A DNA stretch of 64,000 bases from Heyndrickxia coagulans 36D1. GTDB lineage: Bacteria; Bacillota; Bacilli; Bacillales; Bacillaceae_C. The first letter of the stretch is position 1. Each line of letters begins with the position of its first letter. The stretch covers positions 1,116,001-1,180,000 of the forward strand of contig NC_016023.1 of NCBI RefSeq assembly GCF_000169195.2. The letters run 5' to 3'. The notes under the pieces were generated by a model. It worked only from the letters and a program-made list of their open reading frames with translations, searched no databases and was not told where the DNA came from. The translations under genes and the position numbers were made by a program. Positions 1-7,506 of this stretch are shown here, one piece after another.

Positions 1-302
1 TCGAAGTCTTTTGGGTCATCGGGCTAAAGCATGCGGATAATTTGTTAGAATGGGCGGGCACGCTGGTTGCCATTACTGCAAGCTTTTACGCACTCATTGC
101 GGCAAGCAAGGATTTGCCGGTCGGAACGGTGTATGCCGTTTTTGTCGGGCTCGGCACAGCCGGAACGGTTTTTTCCGGAATCGTATTTTTCGGCGAGCCG
201 TTCAGTTTCATAAAAATTGTTTTGATTTTCATTCTGCTGGCGGGCATTATCGGCTTAAGGATTGCGGAAAATGAAAAAAGCAGCGGGGAGGCGGATTCTT
301 GA
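1..302 (+). CDS. ykkC: SMR-family exporter subunit YkkC (5' truncated)
   Basis: Small multidrug resistance membrane protein, one half of a paired SMR exporter. In B. subtilis the YkkC/YkkD pair lies under a guanidine riboswitch, so guanidinium or cationic drug export is the likely role. The window begins inside the gene: the frame is open from base 3, and the upstream codons read [12 protein letters not shown], the TM1 segment carrying the SMR glutamate. The TTG at 42 is therefore not the start. Three further membrane segments follow, including the family motif [10 protein letters not shown]. The stop overlaps the start of the next gene. The promoter and any riboswitch would lie left of the window. 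Confidence 0.85.
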   Translation, partial: EVFWVIGLKHADNLLEWAGTLVAITASFYALIAASKDLPVGTVYAVFVGLGTAGTVFSGIVFFGEPFSFIKIVLIFILLAGIIGLRIAENEKSSGEADS

Positions 303-616
303 TGGCTTGGGCTTCTCTACTCATTGCAGGGTTATGTGAAATGCTCGGCGTGGCCGCCATGAATATGGTAAACCGCCGCCGCAATCTGCAGTCTGTGCTG
401 CTCATGGTGCTTGCTTTCGGCGGAAGTTTTTTGTTTATGTCGTTTGCGATGCGGACATTGCCGATGGGCACGGCCTACGCCGTCTGGACAGGAATCGGTG
501 CAGCAGGGGGCGCAATTGTCGGCATGTTATTTTTTGGAGAATCAAGAGACTGGCGGAGAATTGTTTTTATCACGATGATTTTAGGCGCAGCGGTCGGGCT
601 GAAGCTGGTATCATGA
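302..616 (+). CDS. ykkD: SMR-family exporter subunit YkkD
   Basis: Second subunit of the paired SMR exporter, 104 residues with four hydrophobic helices. TM1 contains the conserved Glu (AGLCEMLGV) and TM3 the motif PMGTAYAVWTGIG typical of YkkD/SugE proteins. The ATG at 302 overlaps the TGA of ykkC (TGATG), so the genes are translationally coupled; GGGGAGG at 285-291 is the ribosome site. An in-frame TTG at 299 is the only close alternative start. Paired SMR proteins form heterodimers in the membrane. No terminator is evident in the 13 bp before the convergent gene. Confidence 0.85.
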   Translation: MAWASLLIAGLCEMLGVAAMNMVNRRRNLQSVLLMVLAFGGSFLFMSFAMRTLPMGTAYAVWTGIGAAGGAIVGMLFFGESRDWRRIVFITMILGAAVGLKLVS

Positions 617-629
617 CCGCCACGCGGTG

Positions 630-1571
630 TTATGCATGTTTTCCTTTTAACGCCAAAATGAAAATGGTGCTGATAATCATCAGCGCACCGGCCCAGTCAA
701 AAAAACCGAGCGGAACATGGAGCCACACCACAGTTAAAAATGCGGCGGAAAGCGGCTCTGCTGTGGCAAGTACGGTTGTTTCTGATGCACTTAAATATTT
801 CAGCCCTTCCAAATAGCAAAGAAAGGCAACCAGCGTTCCAAATAAAATGACAAAAGCAATCCCCGGCACCGCGGCCGGAGAAAAGTTCCCAGCTGCATGC
901 CACGGCGGATGAATGAAACTTAAGACCGCGCCCCCAATTAGCATCCCCCAGCCGACGGTTACGTCCGCACCCCATTGGTGAAGGAGCTTTATCGGCTGGA
1001 GTGTGTAAAAAGCAGCGGTAAAAGCCGTTAAAATACCCCAGAAAAGCGCTTTTCCCGAAATGGATAGCGTCGTAAAACTGCCGTGTGTGACAAGCAAAAA
1101 TGTTCCGGCAACTGCAAGAAAGACGGCAAATAACGTACGCCGGCCAGGCATTCTCCTGAATCGGGCGGCCAGAAAACACGGCACAATGACACACTCGAGG
1201 CTTTGCAAAATGGTTGCTGTTGCTGCATTGCCGTACCGGATAGCGGCAAAATAGGTGTACTGGACGCCGAGCATGCCGAAAACCGCAAAAAAAATCAGAT
1301 CTCTCCGTGAAGCCGGGTCTTTCCATACCCCTGTGACACGATTTCTTTCTCTTCCGTAACAAAATCCGAGCAAAAGCAGGCCGGATACAAGCAGCCGCAT
1401 GACCGTGAGCCATTGCATATCCATTTGCAAATGCTGGAACAAATATTGCGCAATCGTACCGGATACACCCCATAGTACCGCGCCTGATAAAACAAGCGCG
1501 ATTCCTTTCGCTCGTAGTGTATGCGCTTCTGTTGCAAGCTGCTGGACAACTTTTTCCAATCTATTCCCCAT
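630..1571 (-). CDS. EamA/DMT-family transporter
   Basis: Integral membrane protein of the drug/metabolite transporter superfamily with ten predicted helices in two EamA repeats. The first begins near KGIALVLSGAVLWG, the second near GKALFWGILTAF. The family exports metabolites or amino acids; the substrate cannot be read from the sequence. The ATG at 1571 is preferred (MGNRLEK) because the 25 residues encoded upstream to 1646 are polar and unlike family N-termini; its ribosome site is weak (AGAAAG). The C-terminus ends in a short basic tail (LKGKHA). It is convergent with ykkD. Confidence 0.75.
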   Translation of the reverse strand: MGNRLEKVVQQLATEAHTLRAKGIALVLSGAVLWGVSGTIAQYLFQHLQMDMQWLTVMRLLVSGLLLLGFCYGRERNRVTGVWKDPASRRDLIFFAVFGMLGVQYTYFAAIRYGNAATATILQSLECVIVPCFLAARFRRMPGRRTLFAVFLAVAGTFLLVTHGSFTTLSISGKALFWGILTAFTAAFYTLQPIKLLHQWGADVTVGWGMLIGGAVLSFIHPPWHAAGNFSPAAVPGIAFVILFGTLVAFLCYLEGLKYLSASETTVLATAEPLSAAFLTVVWLHVPLGFFDWAGALMIISTIFILALKGKHA

Positions 1572-1702
1572 CTTTCTATTCTGTTTGGCTGTCTTGTGGA
1601 AATGGCGGTCCGCATCCGTGCCGGTTGCCCGGAAGATGCTTTCCATGCTGCTTGATTGTTTTTACCCGGCGCATCTTTCAAGGACCGATGCCGCGCTAGG
1701 CT

Positions 1703-2200
1703 TTACTGCTGTTTTACTTTCTCCCTGAATTTTTCCGGCATCATCACCATGATAACTTCCCCTGTTACGACCACTTTATCTTCCGCAAATACTTCTGTGT
1801 TGATCCGGTACTTTTTGGGATGGATCTCGGTAACGGTTCCTATTGCCTTAAGCGGCACACCAAGCGGGGTAGGGTGTTTATATTCCACTTTTAATGTGCC
1901 GGTTACAAACCGCGGCGGCTCTGTCCCGTCGCCAAGTTCGTTGCCGTTTTTCCGGAGCACATACAGCGATGCGGAACCGGCGCTATGGCAGTCAATCAGC
2001 GATGCTACGATCCCTCCGTAGGCAAACCCCGGGATCCCCCCCATATATTCAGGAAGCGGCGTATAAATCGTGATGGTTTTGTCCCCCAGCCAGCCCGTGC
2101 GAAAATGATGGCCTTTTTCATTCAGCCGCCCGCAGCCGTAACAAGTTGCAAATGAATCGGGATAGTAATCCTGAACTGCCTTTGTAACACTTTCCTCCAT
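1703..2200 (-). CDS. PaaI-like hotdog-fold thioesterase
   Basis: Cytoplasmic 165-residue single hotdog domain protein, probably an acyl-CoA thioesterase. The N-terminal CYGCG segment and the helix region GFAYGGIVASLIDCHSAG match PaaI/YbgC-type hotdog proteins, where a Gly-Gly-Asp region forms the active site. The central strand region contains YKHPTPLGVPL, the substrate-edge strand. GGGTGAGG sits about 8 bases before the ATG. The natural thioester is unknown. It stands as a single gene between the transporter and the Rpn cluster, and no dedicated terminator was recognised. Confidence 0.75.
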   Translation of the reverse strand: MEESVTKAVQDYYPDSFATCYGCGRLNEKGHHFRTGWLGDKTITIYTPLPEYMGGIPGFAYGGIVASLIDCHSAGSASLYVLRKNGNELGDGTEPPRFVTGTLKVEYKHPTPLGVPLKAIGTVTEIHPKKYRINTEVFAEDKVVVTGEVIMVMMPEKFREKVKQQ

Positions 2201-2287
2201 TTCCTCACCCCTTTTTTATTCTATTTAAAATTATAATACATTTTGCACGAAATTTTAACAGCTGTATTTTTAGAAAGTTTGGCCATA

Positions 2288-2318
2288 TAAAAAGCACCGG
2301 CAAACAGATGTCCGGTGA
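2288..2318 (-). terminator. Intrinsic terminator of the Rpn cluster
   Basis: CACCGG (2295-2300) pairs with CCGGTG (2312-2317) across an 11-nt loop. On the minus strand it is followed by CTTTTT. It lies directly after the last Rpn-tail ORF. The plus strand also carries a T run, so it may work in both directions. Confidence 0.55.
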
Positions 2319-2332
2319 AAATCTTTTTTTAC

Positions 2333-2596
2333 TTATAAATTTTCCAGTTGCTGTTTTATTTTTTCCACTTCTCTCTGGCTCAGGCCAGTTTTTTCCACAA
2401 TTAATTGAAGCTCCATACCCTCTTGCAACATTTTGATGGCAATTGGAATCGTTTGTAACATTTCTTTTCTCTCTTCTTCTCTTCCCTTCTCTACTCCTAT
2501 TTCAATTCCTTCCTCTTTCCCCTTCTTATACCCGCGGTCAAAATAGGAATTCGGCAGCTTCAATACTTGCTCTGCCTCGTCATAACTCGGGTTCAA
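2333..2596 (-). CDS. Stand-alone Rpn C-terminal tail (second duplicate)
   Basis: An 87-residue protein nearly identical to the last 87 residues of the Rpn nuclease upstream. It starts DEAEQVLKLPNSYFDRGYKK, has a charged KEEG/REEERKE helix, and ends with TGLSQREVEKIKQQLEN. It has no nuclease core. The TTG at 2596 overlaps the TGA of the preceding ORF (TTGA) and follows AAGGGG, so it can be translated by coupling. In E. coli, rpn genes are reported to make short C-terminal proteins from internal starts that inhibit the full-length nuclease; this ORF could do the same (inference). It may alternatively be a silent recombination cassette. Confidence 0.6.
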   Translation of the reverse strand: MNPSYDEAEQVLKLPNSYFDRGYKKGKEEGIEIGVEKGREEERKEMLQTIPIAIKMLQEGMELQLIVEKTGLSQREVEKIKQQLENL

Positions 2597-2829
2597 GGCT
2601 TTTCCCCTTCTATCTGCCTTTTGATCTTCATGATCTCGTCTTCACTCAAGCCGGATCCCTGGGCAATGACCTTCACATCCACTTGATTTTTTAGAAAATT
2701 GATAATCAATCGTTCTCTTTCTTTTTCTCTGCCTTCCTCTTTCCCCTTCTTATACCCGCGGTCAAAGTAAGAATTTGGCAAGTCCAGGACAACTTCTTTT
2801 CCATCCACACCAGGCAGCCTGACTTCCAT
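2593..2829 (-). CDS. Stand-alone Rpn C-terminal tail (divergent duplicate)
   Basis: A 78-residue ORF that starts MEVRLPGVDGKEVVLDL, then enters the shared LPNSYFDRGYKKGKEEG block and ends with a different helix (NFLKNQVDVKVIAQGSGLSEDEI). This is the tail type common in other Rpn/transposase-like PD-(D/E)XK proteins. It begins one base after the stop of the full-length gene and ends overlapping the next start, so all three ORFs are coupled. The DNA encoding the shared block is identical over about 35 bp in all three copies, whereas the flanks differ. That suggests recombination between tails. Confidence 0.55.
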   Translation of the reverse strand: MEVRLPGVDGKEVVLDLPNSYFDRGYKKGKEEGREKERERLIINFLKNQVDVKVIAQGSGLSEDEIMKIKRQIEGEKP

Positions 2830-2830
2830 C

Positions 2831-3760
2831 TTATGAATGCTCCAATTGTTGTTTTATTTTTTCCACTTCTCTCTGGCTCAGGCCAGTTTTTTCCACAATT
2901 AATTGAAGCTTCATACCCTCCTGCAACATTTTGATGGCAATTGGAATCGTTTGTAGCAATTCTTTTCTTTCTTCTTCCCTTCCTTCTTCTCTGCCTTCCT
3001 CTTTCCCCTTCTTATACCCGCGGTCAAAATAGGAATTCGGCAGCTTCAATACTTGCTCTGCTTCGTCTGGATCCAGCATTTTAATGTTTTCCATTACTTC
3101 CGCCTCCTCTTTTTCGTTCAATTTTAAATAATAATCAAAGAAACCGTGTAACAGCCTCATTTTTGCAGGGTCAAGTTCCATCCGGGCCAGCATCCGCAGA
3201 AACTCCAGTTTGACCTGCACCCGTTCTTTTTCTGTATACCCCATTTTGCTTAATAATGCCGCGGCAACAGGGTTGTTGCTCCGGATATAATTTCTCCAAT
3301 TTTGTTTCATCAGATGAATGGATAAATAGTGAAAACGAAGAATTTCAATGTTGTGGAACGCAAAGGTGTACGTATCAGGGGTTTCTGTTTTCTCCTCGTA
3401 ACTAAAAACGGCAATCGGCAATACCGGTTTCCGGTGCCGGAGACTGATCATCATGTAGTAACGAAACATGCGTTCAGGAAAAGGTTTCTCGTAATACGAC
3501 TGCGGCTCTACATGGATGAGAATCACGGTATCTTTGCCTTTTACCTTCGTTTCGGCAAGGATGTCAACCCGTTTTTGCTCACCGCCCGGAAAGTCCGTAA
3601 ACTGTTCCTGCGACAAAAACCGCACCCGGCGGTAGTCGAGATCCGCTGAAAGATCCGGGAAAAACGCCTCCATAAACTCCTGAAAAAAGTTTTGGATCAG
3701 CTCCTTAAAAAAACGATCATGCACGTGATAACCGGCATGTTTTTCCATTACAAGTTCCAA
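2831..3760 (-). CDS. Rpn-family PD-(D/E)XK nuclease
   Basis: Member of the Rpn (recombination-promoting nuclease / PDDEXK transposase-like) family, about 309 residues. The nuclease core is in the first 130 residues: a basic helix (HDRFFKELIQ), then Asp in KRVDILAET followed by HVEPQ, where D...(E/H)xQ form the metal-binding motif. A helical middle region follows, and a charged tail with KEEGREEGREEE ends in a small helical domain. The TTG at 3760 is favoured because AGGAG lies 8 bases upstream; a GTG at 3769 is too close. Rpn proteins cut DNA and have been linked to recombination and phage defence. Two extra copies of the tail lie immediately downstream. Confidence 0.75.
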   Translation of the reverse strand: MELVMEKHAGYHVHDRFFKELIQNFFQEFMEAFFPDLSADLDYRRVRFLSQEQFTDFPGGEQKRVDILAETKVKGKDTVILIHVEPQSYYEKPFPERMFRYYMMISLRHRKPVLPIAVFSYEEKTETPDTYTFAFHNIEILRFHYLSIHLMKQNWRNYIRSNNPVAAALLSKMGYTEKERVQVKLEFLRMLARMELDPAKMRLLHGFFDYYLKLNEKEEAEVMENIKMLDPDEAEQVLKLPNSYFDRGYKKGKEEGREEGREEERKELLQTIPIAIKMLQEGMKLQLIVEKTGLSQREVEKIKQQLEHS

Positions 3761-4028
3761 AGGCAGCACTCCTTTTCTTATTTTTCAGTTTTATTATAAA
3801 GGACAAACGTTCGTTTTTCAAGTGGTGGGCACACTATTTTTTCAAATTTCATCTGCCATGCCCTCAGAACAGGAGGGGCAGACGCAAAACCATCATTCTA
3901 TCTGCATGCTAACTTTTTCCTTCCGGGAAGCCCTGATGTAAAATAGAGATACAAAATTCATCTTAACTGCTTTGCCATACAAATTTACCCTACGTTCACT
4001 CTATACAGCAGAACAGGAAGTGGTGAAC

Positions 4029-5114
4029 ATGTCTGCCATTTTATTCTGGTTTATTTTATGCGGCCTGCTGACGGGATTCGTCCTTTTCCGTAAGCGCCCT
4101 TTACCGCAAGCACACGGCACAGCCGGGCGGGAAAAGATATCCGTTATTATTCCGGCAAGAAATGAAGAAAACACCCTGCCTGCCCTGTTGGATTCTTTAA
4201 ACAAGCAAACAACCAAACCCGGTGAAATCATTGTGGTGGACGACCATTCCGAAGACAAAACAAAAGAAACAGCAGAAAAATTCGGTGTCACCGTCGTTTC
4301 TGCGCCTGATCTTCCGGATGGATGGACCGGAAAAACGTGGGCCGTCTGGAACGGTTACGTGAAATCCACCGGGGATCTGCTTATCTTTCTCGATGCCGAC
4401 ATCCGCCTTGCTGAACACGCCATCAGCTCTCTTGTTACAGCACAAAAACAGCAGGGAGGCGCCATCTCTGTCGTTCCATACCATCTTACTGAAAAATTTT
4501 ATGAGAAACTGGCAATGGTTCTGAACCTGCTCGGGATTTTCTCATTCACCTCGCCGTTTGAGCGCCTAAACCGACAAAAAGGGCTTTATGGTGCCTGTAT
4601 TTGTGTATCAAGAGAAGATTATGACAAAATTGGCGGGCACGGGAATATCCGCGCTGAAATGCTGGACGACCTGAACTTAGGCGCCCGTTTTCAACAGGCT
4701 GGCATTCCGGTCACCAATTTTACCGGAAGCGGGCTCGTCTTCTTCCACATGTATCCCGGCGGTTTCAGCCATGAGCTGCAAGGATTTGCAAAAGGGGCGG
4801 TGTTAAGCACATCAGCCATTCATCCTTTTACAATTGCGGCTGTAGTTTTCTGGATTCTCGGTCTGCTCATATCCGAGCTCGGCTGCTTCTCCGGCATCCC
4901 TTACTTTGTTGCGGGGTATTTGCTGTATGCCGCCCAAATCTATTATTTTAACCGGCATACGGGAAACTTTGGCATCCTGCATCCTTTATTTCACTTTTTA
5001 TCGATGATTTTTTTCCTGGTTGTCATCCTGTATTCCCTTTATCAGTCCCATTTTCGTAAAAAAGTGCTTTGGAAAGGCAGATACATTGATGTGGGAAGGG
5101 GGCAAAACAAATGA
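4029..5114 (+). CDS. Family 2 glycosyltransferase, CrtQ-like
   Basis: Membrane-associated GT2 enzyme of about 361 residues. An N-terminal helix is followed by the GT-A domain: VIIPARNEEN, the VVDDHSED nucleotide site, DADIRL (the DXD metal site) and EMLDDLNLG (catalytic base region). The C-terminal third has three to four membrane helices. The arrangement resembles 4,4'-diaponeurosporenoate-type glycosyltransferases and other lipid glycosyltransferases. The ATG at 4029 is chosen because AGGAAG lies 8 bases before it and the protein then begins with the membrane helix. It overlaps the PlsY-like gene by ATGA, so the two likely act on the same lipid. The acceptor is unknown. Confidence 0.75.
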   Translation: MSAILFWFILCGLLTGFVLFRKRPLPQAHGTAGREKISVIIPARNEENTLPALLDSLNKQTTKPGEIIVVDDHSEDKTKETAEKFGVTVVSAPDLPDGWTGKTWAVWNGYVKSTGDLLIFLDADIRLAEHAISSLVTAQKQQGGAISVVPYHLTEKFYEKLAMVLNLLGIFSFTSPFERLNRQKGLYGACICVSREDYDKIGGHGNIRAEMLDDLNLGARFQQAGIPVTNFTGSGLVFFHMYPGGFSHELQGFAKGAVLSTSAIHPFTIAAVVFWILGLLISELGCFSGIPYFVAGYLLYAAQIYYFNRHTGNFGILHPLFHFLSMIFFLVVILYSLYQSHFRKKVLWKGRYIDVGRGQNK

Positions 5115-5725
5115 CTTTTTTATTATCAGCACTTTGTTTTCTTTCCGGTTCGCTGATGTTTTCTTACTGGATCGGCTTGTTATTAAACGTCAATATTCGC
5201 AAAACCGGGGACGGAAACCCTGGTGCAGCAAACCTTTGGAAAAAAGCCGGTTACAAATTTGGGCTGCTTGGCATTGCGGGTGACTTCGGCAAAGGTTTTC
5301 TTCCAGTTTGGCTGATCATAAAATCGGGGGCGGTCCCATCGCACAAGGCGTTGATTCCCATTGCCCTGGCACCGATTGCCGGGCATGCCTTTTCCCCTTT
5401 TTTAAAGGGAAACGGTGGAAAAGGCCTTGCCGTAAGCTTCGGCGTATGGAGCGCATTGACCAAATTTCGCATATCCCTCACTTATGCCGTTATTCTTGCA
5501 TGCTTTTATGTCCTAGCAAAGGTGGTGAAAAAAGGCAAAAAAACAACCAGCAGTGAAGACAGCCTGCAAACGACAACCGGATTCCTGCTGCTATCCCTCT
5601 TTCTCATTTTTCAAAAATATCCTCGTTTTCTCTTATGGATCTGGCTGGGCAACTTCATCATCCTGCTGTGGAAAAATAAAAAAGCGCTCATGCGTTTGAA
5701 AAAGGAAAAGCATTTCACCACGTAA
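5111..5725 (+). CDS. PlsY-like glycerol-3-phosphate acyltransferase family protein
   Basis: A 204-residue polytopic membrane protein of the PlsY family, which transfers acyl groups from acyl phosphate to glycerol-3-phosphate. All three PlsY motifs are recognisable: GDGNPGAANLWKKAG (motif 1), DFGKGFLPV (motif 2) and GHAFSPFLKGNGGKG (motif 3). The polar KKGKKTTSSED stretch is a cytoplasmic loop. It is more divergent than a housekeeping PlsY and is coupled to a glycosyltransferase, so it is likely a paralogue for a special lipid, for example a glycosylated or acylated terpenoid or a glycolipid. Start ATG overlaps the previous stop. Confidence 0.7.
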   Translation: MTFLLSALCFLSGSLMFSYWIGLLLNVNIRKTGDGNPGAANLWKKAGYKFGLLGIAGDFGKGFLPVWLIIKSGAVPSHKALIPIALAPIAGHAFSPFLKGNGGKGLAVSFGVWSALTKFRISLTYAVILACFYVLAKVVKKGKKTTSSEDSLQTTTGFLLLSLFLIFQKYPRFLLWIWLGNFIILLWKNKKALMRLKKEKHFTT

Positions 5726-5927
5726 TTGGGGCTTGCTGAACGAATCCAATTCTGAGTTTGCACCCTATTTGTCCGTAAACGCTGTCTAAAAATATCTCGT
5801 TTGTATTGGCTTTTGAATGCAAGTTTTTCCCTAAATTGGTTGTAAACCCCTTGCATTTAAATTTTTGCCAAATCCGTCAGCATCCTTGCCAAATCTAGAA
5901 ATTTTGCTTATTCAGCAAGCCCTAGTT
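5723..5927. repeat. MITE-like inverted-repeat element, copy 1
   Basis: About 205 bp bounded by TAATTGGGGCTTGCTGAA on the left and its near inverse (TTCAGCAAGCCCTAGTT) on the right. There is no coding capacity. The right half, read on the minus strand, is highly similar to the element starting at 57012 (CAAAATTTCTAGATTTGGCA block). The same ends recur at 44562, 53011 and 57338. It lies between the PlsY-like gene and the terminator shared with nrdF. Confidence 0.65.
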
Positions 5928-5934
5928 GGCATGC

Positions 5935-5962
5935 AAAAAGCGGGAATCACTCCCGCTTTTTT
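5935..5962 (-). terminator. Intrinsic terminator of the nrd operon (bidirectional)
   Basis: GCGGGA (5940-5945) pairs with TCCCGC (5951-5956) over a 5-nt loop. It has A5 on the left and T6 on the right, so it can stop transcription from both sides. It sits 86 bp beyond the nrdF stop. Confidence 0.75.
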
Positions 5963-6047
5963 GCTAGTGCCATCCATCAGATCTTTTTTTGCCGTTTTCT
6001 TTCCGAAAATATTTTTTCACCGTGCTGCAAACTGTGTTCTAGACAGA

Positions 6048-7091
6048 TTACAGCTCATCAAATCCGTTCAAATCGCTCACTTTTGTATAAGAACGGGACT
6101 TTTGTTCAAAGAAATCCGTTTTGGTTGCATCGAAATTATCAGCATAGGCGCGAATCCATTTCATCGGATTTTCAACATGTTCCGGGTACAGCTCGCTTAA
6201 TCCGATCATGCGCAGCATTTTATTGGCACGGTATTTAATAAAACCTGCCATTTCCTCAAGATCGATCCCTTCCACGTCCTGGAGCACGTATTCCGACCAC
6301 TCGGTTTCCAAGTCAACGGACTCGCGGAACCGGGCATATACCCAATCGGAAAAGGCCGGCGTGTTCAATTCCGGATGTTCGGAAAGCACCGCGCGGATCA
6401 GTTCCGAAATAAAGCGCCCGTGTTCCAGCTCATCGCGGTTAATATAACTGATCATCGTCGATGTGCCGACCATTTTGTTCTGCCGCGCCAGATTATAAAA
6501 GAAAGCAAAACCGGAATAAAAGAACAACCCTTCCAGCAGTGTCGAATACACGAGCGTTTTCACAATATCTTCCACATCCGGCTGCTGGGCAAACGCATTG
6601 TATTGCTCCATCAGTTTTTTGTTTCGCTTTAGCAGCACCGGATCTTTCCGCCCGATTTCAAACGCTTCATTTTGTTTATCAAGGGACACGACGGACGATA
6701 AAATATAAGAATAACTCTCATTGTGGACAGCTTCCTGCTGGGCAATCACCGCCAAAATCGATTGGATGGACGGATCGGTCGCATACAGTGAAGCAAGCAA
6801 AATCGTCCTCGTTTGTGAAGAATCGAGCGTTGCCAGCAGGCTGATGATTTTCAAAAACGTTTCCTGCTCTTTTTCCGATAACAGCGGGAATTGTTTCACA
6901 TCTGTTGACATATTCACTTCATCCGACTGCCAGTAATTCCCCAACAATCGTTTATACGTCTTATACCAGTGCGGATAAGCAAGATCATTCCAGTTTAAAA
7001 TTCCGCTTGACTTTCCTCCGAATAAGGCAGTCGCTTTATTCGGGTGAACCGGATCCAACGTTTTCGCTTTTTCCAGCAAAGCGTTTGACAT
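6048..7091 (-). CDS. nrdF: Ribonucleotide reductase class Ib, beta subunit NrdF
   Basis: Radical-generating subunit of ribonucleotide reductase, 347 residues. The dinuclear metal ligands are all present: D90, E120, H123, E187, E221 and H224 (LATLD, EAVH, LLEG, ELEH), and the radical tyrosine is Y127. It is therefore a normal tyrosyl-radical enzyme and not a metal-free variant. The C-terminus (SDLNGFDEL) is the acidic tail that docks on NrdE. The ATG is preceded by AGGAG and overlaps nrdI by 56 bp, so translation is coupled. Regulation is through the riboswitch upstream of nrdE. Confidence 0.93.
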   Translation of the reverse strand: MSNALLEKAKTLDPVHPNKATALFGGKSSGILNWNDLAYPHWYKTYKRLLGNYWQSDEVNMSTDVKQFPLLSEKEQETFLKIISLLATLDSSQTRTILLASLYATDPSIQSILAVIAQQEAVHNESYSYILSSVVSLDKQNEAFEIGRKDPVLLKRNKKLMEQYNAFAQQPDVEDIVKTLVYSTLLEGLFFYSGFAFFYNLARQNKMVGTSTMISYINRDELEHGRFISELIRAVLSEHPELNTPAFSDWVYARFRESVDLETEWSEYVLQDVEGIDLEEMAGFIKYRANKMLRMIGLSELYPEHVENPMKWIRAYADNFDATKTDFFEQKSRSYTKVSDLNGFDEL

Positions 7092-7506
7092 CTTCCAGCA
7101 CTCCTTCTATCCATTTTTCCACTTCTTTTTCCTGGCTTCCCCTCGGAGACTGTTCAATTTTTAACGGTTCCCATGGGCTATTATAAAATTTTGCAAGTTT
7201 GCGGGCGGCCAGGCAGAATAAATCATCACCGCCAAATTGCGTTTCCCCCGTTCCAAACACAGCGACATTGGGAGGTTTCCAGCCAATTTCCAGAACAAAA
7301 TCCTTCACTTCTTCAGGCGTGGCGCCCCGTTCCCATGTGAAAGTTCCGACCAGGATCAAATCATAGTCGCGCGGCGAAAACGGCGGGGAAATGCCGATTT
7401 CGTGCATGTCCACCGCCATCCCGCGCGCCCTGCACCAGGATGCCAGCAGTTCCGCCGTTTCTTTTGTATTGCCACTATAGGATAAGTACGCAATCAGCAC
7501 TTTCAA
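7036..7506 (-). CDS. nrdI: Flavodoxin NrdI-like
   Basis: Small flavodoxin that in class Ib systems supplies oxidant for assembly of the manganese-tyrosyl radical cofactor of NrdF. The FMN phosphate loop is SYSGNTKET close to the N-terminus, with later loops TFTWERGATPEE and GTGETQFGG. The TTG at 7506 overlaps the nrdE stop (TTGA) and has GAGTGGTG upstream; an ATG at 7524 in the same frame is possible but lacks a spaced ribosome site. At about 156 residues it is slightly long for NrdI, with an extended C-terminal tail. The position between nrdE and nrdF supports the assignment. Confidence 0.8.
   Translation of the reverse strand: MKVLIAYLSYSGNTKETAELLASWCRARGMAVDMHEIGISPPFSPRDYDLILVGTFTWERGATPEEVKDFVLEIGWKPPNVAVFGTGETQFGGDDLFCLAARKLAKFYNSPWEPLKIEQSPRGSQEKEVEKWIEGVLEDVKRFAGKSENVGSGSPE

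Noticed and set aside
3797-3812. LexA/DinR box upstream of the Rpn gene
   Set aside because: CGAACGTTTGTCCT on the minus strand matches only 11 of 14 consensus positions and has a poor right half; not strong enough to claim SOS control.
6048-7091. Metal-free (class Ie) or R2lox-type radical subunit
   Set aside because: All six metal ligands and the radical tyrosine are present in NrdF, so it is an ordinary class Ib subunit.
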